A DNA stretch of 64,000 bases from Vibrio marinisediminis (GTDB lineage Bacteria; Pseudomonadota; Gammaproteobacteria; Enterobacterales; Vibrionaceae). The translations under genes and the position numbers were made by a program. The notes under the pieces are model-generated. The model was given only the letters and a program-made list of their open reading frames with translations, did no database searches and was not told where the DNA came from. Positions 34,494 to 43,298 of the stretch are shown here, one piece after another; within the stretch, counting starts at the first letter, position 1, and the number at the start of each line of letters is the position of its first letter. The DNA lies in contig NZ_JACFYF010000001.1 of NCBI RefSeq assembly GCF_014050145.1, forward strand, positions 62,001-126,000. Direction: 5' to 3'.

Positions 34494-34680
34494 TCCTAGC
34501 CTTATAGTTATCAGTTGTTATTATTTTTTGACTTTTCAACCCAGTAACAAAGCTTTAACTTCATCACTTTTTAAGCCTTTATTTCGCAACTACTATCACT
34601 TTAGGTTAGACTCAATCAGTAGCAATGCAAATAATTTGATATGTTTTTCTTAGCTTTAGCGATTATTTGCTACACACGTG

Positions 34681-35688
34681 ATGGAAGACGCAATATTGGT
34701 TAAATTGACTCGATGGCAAGGCACTATTGCTGGATTTTTTCTTGTCGTGAACAACACATTCGCTGACCAATATCACGCGAATACTTCTCCATATGCGGTA
34801 CAACCATCACAACACGTATTAACTCATTCTAATCAGAAACCGAACTCCGTAGACCAACCTAATGAACTAGATGATATTTGGAAGGGAGTAAGTAGCTCTT
34901 TTGAGTTTCCGGTCAAGGAGTGGGAAAACAGGACATTTCTTGACGGGCTGAGCGGAAATATTGGTTATCACCACCCATTAACCGAAACCGAATCTGCCAA
35001 CCTACCCGCCAATGCGACCAGCGGACCTACAAACGCAAACACAACCTCAACGCTATCATTAAAATATGCCATCGCGGGTGCTTGGTTCATTTCTGGTACG
35101 GTTTACTATTATTGGGATCAAGCGCAGCAGCAAGCATGGAACCCCGACTTCACCTACGTCTTTGGGTATAGTGATTGGCGTCCTTACACTCTCAGCCTTG
35201 TCTATTCGAACTATGGCGGAAACCGCTTCAACCCCAATAGCGATGAAAAAACCACCAGCTTCAAACAAGGCACTTGGTCTTTGGGGTGGAAATTCCCTAT
35301 CACTTCGCCTGTCAAAGAATGGGTCAGCTTTACCAATGAGGGCGCGATTGGTTGCCAAGTTGATTACAACCACACACCTGAATATTTCGATTTGGACTCA
35401 ACCGCTTATAAAACAGGGTTGCAAACCATTAGCTTAGGCTGCAAATATTCAATTTACGGCAACTGGTATGTCAACGCCACCGCGTTTTACTATTTTGACA
35501 AATCACAACAACAGCCTTGGAACCCTGATTACACCTATGGATTTGGCTATTTTGACTGGCGTCCGGGCAGCATTACTTTGCAATATAACAATTACTCTGG
35601 GAATCGCTGGAACTCATCTGACCGTGGTGAGGACACGGGTCAATTCAAAAATGGCTCAATAACCCTTGCCTACAGTTTCTCCTTCTAG
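34681..35688 (+). CDS. Predicted outer-membrane beta-barrel with internal duplication
   Basis: This 335-residue protein (ATG 34681; GTG at 34678 also in frame) has a signal-peptide-like N-terminus (TIAGFFLVVNNTFA before DQYHA) and aromatic-rich beta-strands ending in Phe (AYSFSF), typical of outer-membrane barrels. Residues about 76-205 and 209-335 repeat. FPVKEW corresponds to SPVKEW, and YYYWDQAQQQAWNP to YYFDKSQQQPWNP. It is divergent from the polysaccharide operon, with its start 187 bases from the phosphatase start, so it could be the export pore or a polymer-binding porin. The linker at about 30-70 is low complexity. No family is recognised. Confidence 0.65.
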   Translation: MEDAILVKLTRWQGTIAGFFLVVNNTFADQYHANTSPYAVQPSQHVLTHSNQKPNSVDQPNELDDIWKGVSSSFEFPVKEWENRTFLDGLSGNIGYHHPLTETESANLPANATSGPTNANTTSTLSLKYAIAGAWFISGTVYYYWDQAQQQAWNPDFTYVFGYSDWRPYTLSLVYSNYGGNRFNPNSDEKTTSFKQGTWSLGWKFPITSPVKEWVSFTNEGAIGCQVDYNHTPEYFDLDSTAYKTGLQTISLGCKYSIYGNWYVNATAFYYFDKSQQQPWNPDYTYGFGYFDWRPGSITLQYNNYSGNRWNSSDRGEDTGQFKNGSITLAYSFSF

Positions 35689-35780
35689 CTTGTTTTTATT
35701 AAAGAAATAACTGGAGGTAATTAATATGACTAATACAAACCAATAAGCGGACAACCCACTTTTGTGGACTTCTCTCATTT

Positions 35781-36035
35781 TCACACCAACTGCTTATAGC
35801 ATTTCTGATCACAACTGGGGCAATAGTAAGCATGGTAATCAACTTTAGCCGTGCAATGAGGACAGCGACCATGACGACGATCTTGGCTACAGAGGAGCAA
35901 AATAAAACCGACAGGTCCAAACACATAACCGAGCAAAATCCCCGCCACCGTGTTTTTCTTGTAAATACCAACTAAAGTGGTGAGCAACATAAAGAACACA
36001 TAAAAGCTAAGCCAAAAAATCATTTCTTCACTCAT
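35781..36035 (-). CDS. Small membrane protein with C-terminal zinc ribbon
   Basis: The 84-residue protein has one or two hydrophobic segments (about 6-24 and 31-49) followed by a CPHC (58-61) and CPSC (72-75) zinc-ribbon pair. The Cys spacing is classic, so it probably binds zinc. Such short membrane-ribbon proteins have no established role. It converges with the barrel gene (93 bases apart) and is divergent from the DUF3131 gene at 36501. Whether it belongs to the polysaccharide system is unknown. The ATG at 36035 follows GGGAGATGCA. Confidence 0.65.
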   Translation of the reverse strand: MSEEMIFWLSFYVFFMLLTTLVGIYKKNTVAGILLGYVFGPVGFILLLCSQDRRHGRCPHCTAKVDYHAYYCPSCDQKCYKQLV

Positions 36036-36500
36036 TGCATCTCCCGTATCGCTCTATTAGTAGATTTTAATATTGGTTTCTTAAGGGACTTAGATTAAAG
36101 CACAAAATGGGCTCCCTCTTTGCCATTAGAACCTCATTCAATTTTTCCAAAGCTCAACTCAATGTCAGGTCGCTAAATCAATACACCAATAAGCAGCGCA
36201 TCAAACGGATTGTTGATAGGGTGAACCATAGCCAAGTCAACTCTGTTGCATATGATTATATCTCTGAGTATAGACCCTGAAATTCAACATCGCGCTTAAA
36301 CTAGTTGATACTTCTCACTTATTTCATAAATGGCTAACGCGCCAACCCCAGTAATCAATTACATTCTCAATGGGGTTTCACTGCCCACTATTTCGGTGAG
36401 CCGTTGGCATCTACCAAATAAAAACCTTGTTCCAATAGCATATGGCAAATCTTGTATTATCATTACCTTAGGATTATTTGACTGTGGAATCGCTGACTGA
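36036..36500 (+). other. 465-base intergenic region before the fourth DUF3131 gene
   Basis: This should hold the promoters of the zinc-ribbon gene (minus strand) and the DUF3131-kinase pair (plus strand). I see no strong hairpin or clear sigma-70 hexamers. An ATG-started frame of 56 codons (36330-36500) abuts the DUF3131 start, but it has no ribosome-binding site and reads as chance. Confidence 0.35.
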
Positions 36501-37919
36501 ATGGCTAGGTATCTCGCTGGTTTAATTATTGCTGGGCTACATATCAGCTTGCCCATATCAAGTATGGCGAGTGATGACAGTCAGGACGAAAGTATCAGTT
36601 TTTATGGTCAAAGAAGCCTCGCGCAACCAACCACTGAAAAACCTAAAGCCACGTTATTTCATCGGCGTGTAATTGCTCCGCCAATTCAAACCGCTGCTGA
36701 CAGCCAAGCACACAACGATACTCACAACAATATTGCGCTAACTAACGAATCCGAACCCATCTACCAGCTCACTCGTAACGAACGGTTGCTTGCAAAGAAG
36801 GCTCAGTATTATTTTGAACGTAATAGACGCCAGACGGGGTTGTGGGATTCAGTACAAGGTTATCCGCATACCACCATGTGGGATATTGCCAGTGGCATCG
36901 CTGCAACCCTCGCATTAGAAGCTCTTGAGCTAAAAGAGCCCGAACAAGCACACCGAGAACTAAAGCAAACTCTCAACACTTTACAGGCGATGCCTTTATA
37001 TAAAGATTGGTTACCAAACCGAGAATACAGTACCAAAACAGCTCAACCGTCAGGTAGGCTAAGTAAAGCTGATACCAACGGTAATGGCTGGTCAGCCCTC
37101 GATATTGGCAGGTTGCTGATTTGGCTCAAAATCATGACCCAGCAACATCCTGAGTTTGAAAAAGAAATCACTCACCTACTAGATACGTGGCAACTTAAAC
37201 GAGCCATCAATGGCGGGACGCTTTATGGTGCTAATTTTTATAAGGGCCAGGAATACTATCGACAAGAAGGACGCCATGGTTATTTACAATATGCGGCTAC
37301 GGGGTTCGAACTCTTTAATTACTCACTGCCCCTTCCCAAACTGAACCAGTATCTGAAATCAGTCGAAGTATCGGGAACAGAGCTTCTAGTCGACACGCGC
37401 AATGTGCCATTTTTAACCAGTGACCCTTATGTACTGGCTAGCCTTGAAACGGGGCAAGAAGGCGATTGGAACCAAATCAACACCATCTATGCGCTGCACA
37501 AATTCAGGTCAAAGGAGAAAGGCAAACTCTTTAGCTATGCCGAAGATGCGATGAATAAAAATCCTTGGTTTGCATACAACAATTTGTATTACTACGGTAA
37601 GCCATGGACCAGTGTTAGTCCTAGTGGAAAAGTCATTGAAAACCCACAGATATTTAGCCACAAAATAGCATTTGGTTTTAGTGTTTTATTTAATGATGAG
37701 TTCAGCCAAGAACTGGCGACAACAGTGCTGAACAATAGCCTCCACACTCGAAGTATACCAACGGGACAATATGAGAATGGCGGAGCAAACACCGCTTTTA
37801 ACATCAATACCAACTCTTTAGTTCTGGTAGCGCTTTGGTATAAGAGCAATGGCAGCAAACCTATCTACAGGTCACAGAAGCGATCTCAACAACATAGCAC
37901 TCAACAAAATATCGACTAG
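36501..37919 (+). CDS. Fourth DUF3131 protein, exported
   Basis: The 472-residue protein has a signal peptide (MARYLAGLIIAGLHISLPISSMA) and a disordered segment to about residue 85 before the DUF3131 domain. Motifs are TGLWDSVQGYPHTTMWDIAS, WLPNREYSTKT, GWSALDIGRLLIWLKIM and NPWFAYNNLYYYGKPWTSV, parallel to those of the three minus-strand copies but clearly more diverged. It lies on the other side of the barrel gene and is 37 bases upstream of the hybrid kinase gene, so the two are probably co-transcribed. A ribosome-binding site is not obvious, so the start is less certain. Confidence 0.7.
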   Translation: MARYLAGLIIAGLHISLPISSMASDDSQDESISFYGQRSLAQPTTEKPKATLFHRRVIAPPIQTAADSQAHNDTHNNIALTNESEPIYQLTRNERLLAKKAQYYFERNRRQTGLWDSVQGYPHTTMWDIASGIAATLALEALELKEPEQAHRELKQTLNTLQAMPLYKDWLPNREYSTKTAQPSGRLSKADTNGNGWSALDIGRLLIWLKIMTQQHPEFEKEITHLLDTWQLKRAINGGTLYGANFYKGQEYYRQEGRHGYLQYAATGFELFNYSLPLPKLNQYLKSVEVSGTELLVDTRNVPFLTSDPYVLASLETGQEGDWNQINTIYALHKFRSKEKGKLFSYAEDAMNKNPWFAYNNLYYYGKPWTSVSPSGKVIENPQIFSHKIAFGFSVLFNDEFSQELATTVLNNSLHTRSIPTGQYENGGANTAFNINTNSLVLVALWYKSNGSKPIYRSQKRSQQHSTQQNID

Positions 37920-37956
37920 GCTTTGAATACCAACAATAAAATACAGTTTAAACGTC

Positions 37957-40371
37957 ATGGCGACAATCAAACACTCAATCCGTTTGCAAATGCTACTTGC
38001 GAGCGTGCTCATTCTTGGCTTAGTCATTTCATTTGAAGCTTTGAATCACCATTACAAGGGCGTTGAAACTGAATTAAGAGCATTACAATATTCGATTTCT
38101 CATTCTGAAGCGCTGTTACTTGATATGCGCCGTCAAGAGAAAGACTTCTTAAGCCGTGTCGATTCTAAATACATCAAAAATACACAAGAGCAAGTTGATG
38201 AACTTAAGCAAAATATTAAAACAATCGATAGTTTTTTCAATAAACACCAATTTGGATTACAGTTTTCAGCAAAAGATATTATTCAATCTATCGATAGTTA
38301 CTGGGTTATTTTCGAGCAACTTGCTAAACAGAAATTACTGATAGAAGGTGAAAATAAAACCGGACTGATTGAAGAGCTTAAAAATGCTTGGTTTGACTTG
38401 GAAAAAGTCATGCTACTTAAAGGAGATGAACGATACGATCAAACCATCATCGATCTTCAAGAAAGTACCTACTATTTCTTTCGAACCTTTGACTCTGAAC
38501 AGTTGGTAAATGCTCAAAACTTAATTTTCAAGTTATCTTTTTTATCTAATGGTGATGAAGAGAACGTTCAGAAAGCCATTTTGAACTATCAGCAAAAGTT
38601 TAGCCAACTTCAACAAGCGTACCAACAGCTGGGATATAACCATACCTCAGGCTTACACGGGTCTTTGCGAAGAGAGATTCATGATGTGGAATCAATACTT
38701 GAAACCATGCACCAACACATTCCGGCGCAGATCCAGCAAAAACTTGACGATATAGAAGAAAAGACCCATATCATCATGATGGTATTATTAGTGAGTTTGA
38801 TTATTGTCCTCAGCTACGCCACCTGGTCAATTACGCGCTTAGAACGAAAATTAGTCAGCTCTGAAGCTCAAGCTAAATTGTCAAATAAGGCAAAAAGCAC
38901 ATTCCTAGCCAATATGTCCCATGAAATACGAACGCCGTTAAATGGTATTATTGGTATGTCACAAATTATCGCAGACACCACTCTCACACCAAATCAACCT
39001 GACTACCTCCACGCTATTGATACCTCATCACAAACATTATTAATGTTAATCAATGATGTACTCGACCTTTCTAAAATTGAATCAGGGCATATTGAAATTA
39101 CTCCTTACCCTGCTGATGTGAGAGATGCCATCTACGATACCGCAGCCATGATCGCGGTTAAAGCGTCAGAAAAAAACATCAAACTCATCGTCGAGATCTG
39201 TAGAGAGACACCATATAACGTCAAAATTGATGAGCATCGTTTGCGCCAAATTTTAATGAATCTTGTCTCCAATGCAGTGAAGTTTACTGACCAAGGTAGC
39301 GTCACAATCAGTCTCGACACTAGGATAAATGCCGGCGAATGTTTACTTACTTTTTCGGTGTCCGATACAGGGCTAGGTATTGATAAACACAAGCTTAACG
39401 ATATTTTTTCCCCGTTTAAACAAGAAGACAGCTCAATTACGCGTAACTTTGGCGGTACAGGACTCGGGTTAAGCATCAGTAGTCAACTAGCAACGCTACT
39501 GGGTGGTAAGTTGCAAGTAGAATCTGAGAAAGGCAAAGGCAGCCGATTTTTCTTCACACTGCCTGTCGAGGTACTTGAGCGCATTCCACGCAAACAAGCT
39601 TCGGTTGCCGAACATGCCTGTATTGTCTGTGATAACGAAGTACTCGCGGATGACTTAGAACAATCATTACTGTTTTATGGCATAACCAGAGTTACTCGAG
39701 TGGGTAACGTTTCCCACAGTGTCGATTCCGACGTATTTTTCTTATTCCATGGAGATAACCAAAAAACACTGGATAGCATTGAGCAACTGCAAAAGCTTTC
39801 GCCCTCTACACCTATCATTATTCTGCAAACCTTTGATTCAGTGGGCTTTGAGTATGAGGATAAGGTTGACGGTATTATCAAACACCCAATCTTAGGTTCA
39901 CGCTTAATCAGTGCTATTACACAATCTAATGAAGCGTTACGCGAACGAATGCTTCATTACAGTGCTAAAATACAATATCCATCTACTGAAACAAAACATA
40001 ATGGCAAAGTATTAATTGTCGAAGACAATAGCGTCAATCAACAAGTGGTTTCACTTTTTCTTAAAAAGGCAAGTTATCAATACGACATCGCCAATAATGG
40101 ATTGGAAGCACTAAACAAAATAAAGCAAGGTCATCGTTATCAGGTATTACTGATGGATTGTATGATGCCAGAAATGGACGGATTTACCGCAACACAAGAG
40201 ATACGAATCCACGAGAAACAGAATAACCTACCGTCAACGCCTATTGTCGCATTAACCGCCAGTGTGCTTGACCAAGATATTAAGAGATGTATCGATGTAG
40301 GAATGGATGATTATTTAGCAAAACCATTGAGAAAGGATAAGCTTTATTCTGTACTCGAAAAGTATATTTAG
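37957..40371 (+). CDS. Hybrid sensor histidine kinase with HBM-like periplasmic sensor
   Basis: The 804-residue protein has TM1 (about 10-28), a helical sensor of 240 residues with the HBM-like MRRQEKDFLSRVDSKYI motif, and TM2 (about 272-290). A HisKA domain (His322 in SHEIRTPLNG) and a HATPase (N box NLVSNAVKF, DTGLGID, GGTGLGLSI) follow. A degenerate receiver-like segment (about 550-655) comes next, then a receiver with Asp734 in LLMDCMMPEMDGF. No Hpt domain is attached, so a separate Hpt protein is needed; one is encoded at 45403. Adjacent to the polysaccharide genes, it is the likely signal input of the REC-PP2C protein. That link is inference. Confidence 0.88.
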   Translation: MATIKHSIRLQMLLASVLILGLVISFEALNHHYKGVETELRALQYSISHSEALLLDMRRQEKDFLSRVDSKYIKNTQEQVDELKQNIKTIDSFFNKHQFGLQFSAKDIIQSIDSYWVIFEQLAKQKLLIEGENKTGLIEELKNAWFDLEKVMLLKGDERYDQTIIDLQESTYYFFRTFDSEQLVNAQNLIFKLSFLSNGDEENVQKAILNYQQKFSQLQQAYQQLGYNHTSGLHGSLRREIHDVESILETMHQHIPAQIQQKLDDIEEKTHIIMMVLLVSLIIVLSYATWSITRLERKLVSSEAQAKLSNKAKSTFLANMSHEIRTPLNGIIGMSQIIADTTLTPNQPDYLHAIDTSSQTLLMLINDVLDLSKIESGHIEITPYPADVRDAIYDTAAMIAVKASEKNIKLIVEICRETPYNVKIDEHRLRQILMNLVSNAVKFTDQGSVTISLDTRINAGECLLTFSVSDTGLGIDKHKLNDIFSPFKQEDSSITRNFGGTGLGLSISSQLATLLGGKLQVESEKGKGSRFFFTLPVEVLERIPRKQASVAEHACIVCDNEVLADDLEQSLLFYGITRVTRVGNVSHSVDSDVFFLFHGDNQKTLDSIEQLQKLSPSTPIIILQTFDSVGFEYEDKVDGIIKHPILGSRLISAITQSNEALRERMLHYSAKIQYPSTETKHNGKVLIVEDNSVNQQVVSLFLKKASYQYDIANNGLEALNKIKQGHRYQVLLMDCMMPEMDGFTATQEIRIHEKQNNLPSTPIVALTASVLDQDIKRCIDVGMDDYLAKPLRKDKLYSVLEKYI

Positions 40372-40662
40372 CTAGTAACGTCACAATTAACTTAATAGTC
40401 ACACTGTAAGTTCACAGAATTACAGGTGATTTATTCCTCTACAAAATGAGGTATTAGTTGATTAAAAATGTAACGATAGATGTCACTATTTACTACTTTG
40501 TGAGAAGCGGCTCCCTTTTAAATTCTTTTCGCCAGTGAAATAAAGTGAATTAGATTTTGGCATTTTACAGGAACGCGGAACGGGAGTATTTTTAGTTTAG
40601 ACAAAATAAAAAGAACCTTCGCTTGCCGACTGGAACTCCGAGTATTTTGCTGAACCTCGGAG
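40372..40662. other. Intergenic region with a second hairpin
   Basis: These bases after the kinase gene hold no gene. CTCCGAG (40636-40642) pairs with CTCGGAG (40656-40662), a 7-bp stem with a 13-base loop, immediately before the strong terminator. The two hairpins together probably end both converging transcripts. Confidence 0.45.
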
Positions 40663-40695
40663 AAAAAAAGAGCCGCTTTATGCGGCTCTTTTTTT
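40663..40695. terminator. Bidirectional Rho-independent terminator
   Basis: GAGCCGC (40670-40676) pairs with GCGGCTC (40682-40688). It is flanked by seven A on the left and seven T on the right, giving a 14-bp stem and a U-tract in either direction. It separates the hybrid kinase and BCCT genes, which converge. Confidence 0.9.
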
Positions 40696-40697
40696 AT

Positions 40698-42362
40698 TTA
40701 AGCAATAGCTTTTTTAGACTTTTTCGATTTCGGTCTTGGTTCATCCATTAGACCTTTAATCAAAGATATTGTCGCAACCAAAAGCACGATAGTAAATGGC
40801 AAGCCTGTGGTTACCGCCATCGCTTGCGCGGCAGCCAAGCCACCACCAAGAAGCAATGCGATTGCTACTAAACCTTCAAACGTACACCAGAACACACGCT
40901 GCGGTGTTGGTGCATCGACTTTACCGCCAGCGGCAATAGTGTCGATAACCAATGAGCCTGAGTCTGCTGATGTAATAAAGAACACCACAACTAGAATAAT
41001 ACCGACAACTGAAGTAATTTCAGATAATGGCATAACATCAAGCATCGCAAACAGTTTTAGAGGTAGATCAGCATTGAAAACCGCTTGGTAACCATCATTC
41101 ACGTATTGGCTAATCGCTGTACCACCGAAGGCAGTCATCCATAACACACACACTGTCGACGGGATCAAAATAACGCAAACAATGAACTCACGTACAGAAC
41201 GACCACGAGATACACGTGCGATAAACATACCAACAAATGGTGACCAAGAAATCCACCATGACCAGTAAAACGCTGTCCAACCTTGTGAGAAGTTCACATC
41301 AGGACGATCAAATGGCATTGATAGCGCTGGGATGTTAACGATATAAGTGGCAATGTTTTCAAAGAAACCCGTAAAGATAGCCAGCGTTGGTCCAACAACA
41401 ATCACGAACAACAGTAGCAGTGCCGCCAAGCCCATGTTGATTTCAGACAAGCGTTTAACACCACTATCAAGACCCGCTACTACTGACACTAATGCCATTG
41501 CGGTGATCACAACGATCAACACGATTTGCGTCGTGTCTGTCATTGGAACGCCGAACAGGTAGTTCAAGCCCGTTGCTGCTTGTGATGCGCCATAACCCAA
41601 AGAGGTAGCAAGACCAAACACTGTCGCAATAACAGCCAAAATATCAATAACGTGACCAACCCAACCCCACACTCTTTCACCAAATAGAGGGTAAAAAATA
41701 GAGCGGATAGTTAGCGGTAGACCTTTGTTAAATGAGAAGATGGCTAAACCTAGCGCTAGCAGCGCGTAGATAGACCATGGGTGCAATGCCCAGTGATAAA
41801 TCGTCGCAGCCATACCTAAAGCAGAGGCAGCTTCTTCATTGCCTACGGCACCACCTAGTGGCGACCAGTCGGTACGAACACCGTTTTCAATGTTCACGCC
41901 ACCTAACGCCGCACTAAAATGCGACATTGGCTCTGATACACCAAAGAAAACTAAGCCGATACCCATACCTGCAGCAAATAACATGGCTAACCAGCCAGCA
42001 TAGGTATAATCAGGTGTTGCTTCGGTACCGCCGATTCGAACTCGACCAAGAGGAGTAACGATAAGTACCAAACAAACAACGACGAATACGTTGCCTGAAG
42101 CGAGGAAAAACCAATCAAGGCTTGAAGTTAGCCAGCCACGTAGCCCGGTAAAAAATGGTTCTACTTGCTCTCTAAATGCCAGTGTAAACACGACAAAAAG
42201 TATGATGGCTAAGCCAGAAATTGCGAATACTCGGTTGTGAATATCTAAACCGAATGGACCTACTTTTAAAGCAACGTTATCTTGACCAATTTGATAGTCA
42301 GTATCGATAGCGTTAACTTTACCGTCGGGACGTTGAATCCCACCATTGTTTTCAGTGCTCAC
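40698..42362 (-). CDS. BCCT-family betaine/choline/carnitine transporter
   Basis: The 554-residue inner-membrane protein has twelve hydrophobic segments and the BCCT signatures: GMGIGLVFFGVSEPMSHFS (substrate Gly-rich TM3) and the Trp box WTAFYWSWWISWSPFVGMFI with ARVSRGRSVREF after it. BCCT carriers import compatible solutes, usually with Na+, protecting vibrios in high salt. The short N- and C-termini suggest less osmosensing than BetP. Choline versus glycine betaine cannot be told. The start is GTG at 42362, backed by AAGGAG eight bases upstream. Confidence 0.92.
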   Translation of the reverse strand: MSTENNGGIQRPDGKVNAIDTDYQIGQDNVALKVGPFGLDIHNRVFAISGLAIILFVVFTLAFREQVEPFFTGLRGWLTSSLDWFFLASGNVFVVVCLVLIVTPLGRVRIGGTEATPDYTYAGWLAMLFAAGMGIGLVFFGVSEPMSHFSAALGGVNIENGVRTDWSPLGGAVGNEEAASALGMAATIYHWALHPWSIYALLALGLAIFSFNKGLPLTIRSIFYPLFGERVWGWVGHVIDILAVIATVFGLATSLGYGASQAATGLNYLFGVPMTDTTQIVLIVVITAMALVSVVAGLDSGVKRLSEINMGLAALLLLFVIVVGPTLAIFTGFFENIATYIVNIPALSMPFDRPDVNFSQGWTAFYWSWWISWSPFVGMFIARVSRGRSVREFIVCVILIPSTVCVLWMTAFGGTAISQYVNDGYQAVFNADLPLKLFAMLDVMPLSEITSVVGIILVVVFFITSADSGSLVIDTIAAGGKVDAPTPQRVFWCTFEGLVAIALLLGGGLAAAQAMAVTTGLPFTIVLLVATISLIKGLMDEPRPKSKKSKKAIA

Positions 42363-42552
42363 GAATTATCTCCTTAAAAACGTGACCAGGGGTGAAGTTT
42401 TATTATTCTTGTAGTTGAGAAAAATGGTTCTTTCTGACCCAATCGCTCAGAATATAATGAAACTATATGCATATTTATCATTTATAAGACGGCGAGATGA
42501 TAAGCCTTACCGTCGAATATTGCACTTTATTTTTAACAAAAAACAACACATT

Positions 42553-43266
42553 TTATTGCATTACTGTGCTAAGTGGCATCTCTTCCTGAAAATAGTATTG
42601 TATTTGAGCTTGAAGTAATTCGGCCGTTGCCAAAGCATCCGTTAAGGCGTGATGAGGTTGATACGCAGGCAAACCATAACGTTCCCGAGATTGCCCTAAA
42701 CGCACAGAAGCTGGCTTTTTGCGTTTAAACCAATTCATGACACCTTTACACTTTTCTCTTTGAATTGCGTACTCAATATCAAGCGTATCCACGACCGGAA
42801 ACTCAATACCTTCACCAATACAGTTAAGCAGCGCTTGATTGAAGAACTGACGCTCAATGTTTTTATAGTGAACAACAACGATTTTTCCCGCCAATGCCCT
42901 CAGTACCGGTTGGAGAATCGCTTCCAACTGTGGTGCATTTTTAACATCAGAATCGGTAATACCATGAATGATAACCGATTCCTCATTAAGTTCCCTGTTG
43001 GGATTAACCACCCAATGCGCCGAACCATTGCAATATACCCGCCCCAAAGTAAACGGTACTAGCCCTATGGTTAAAATCGCGTCTTCTTGGGCGTTGAGAC
43101 CTGTGGTTTCAAAGTCCAATGCAACAAATGGAACCTCTTTTAATGGTGTGTTTGCATCAACAACACCTTGCGCATAGAACTCTTTAAGCCGAGGGTCTTT
43201 AGCTATTTTTTCCAGTTGCTCAAAACGCTTTACCCAATCAGGTGTCGCAGACGTATCAATATGCAT
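42553..43266 (-). CDS. DEDDh 3'-5' exonuclease (DnaQ/epsilon-like)
   Basis: The 237-residue protein has an N-terminal helical stretch of 40 residues and an exonuclease domain. Exo I is VALDFETTGL (Asp51, Glu53), Exo II contains NIERQFFNQ and Exo III HHALTDALATAEL with the DEDDh His. It is longer at the N-terminus and different from the replicative epsilon subunit, so it is probably a stand-alone DNA or RNA exonuclease. It lies 32 bases after the cNMP/CBS/DUF294 gene on the same strand. That pair is often found together in gammaproteobacteria, which suggests a shared nucleotide-linked role. Confidence 0.88.
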   Translation of the reverse strand: MHIDTSATPDWVKRFEQLEKIAKDPRLKEFYAQGVVDANTPLKEVPFVALDFETTGLNAQEDAILTIGLVPFTLGRVYCNGSAHWVVNPNRELNEESVIIHGITDSDVKNAPQLEAILQPVLRALAGKIVVVHYKNIERQFFNQALLNCIGEGIEFPVVDTLDIEYAIQREKCKGVMNWFKRKKPASVRLGQSRERYGLPAYQPHHALTDALATAELLQAQIQYYFQEEMPLSTVMQ

Positions 43267-43298
43267 TTTTGCTCCTTTTCAATGCTCAAAAGGCATCA

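Noticed and set aside
34494-34680. Sigma-54 promoter between the divergent polysaccharide arms
   Set aside because: I looked for the GG-N10-GC pattern in both directions and found no convincing -24/-12 match.
35726-35746. Six-codon mini-frame with GGAGG upstream after the barrel gene
   Set aside because: Too short to support; a chance Shine-Dalgarno-like sequence or remnant is as likely.
36330-36500. 56-codon ATG frame directly abutting the fourth DUF3131 gene
   Set aside because: No ribosome-binding site or recognisable sequence; likely chance in an intergenic region, although its stop touches the next start.
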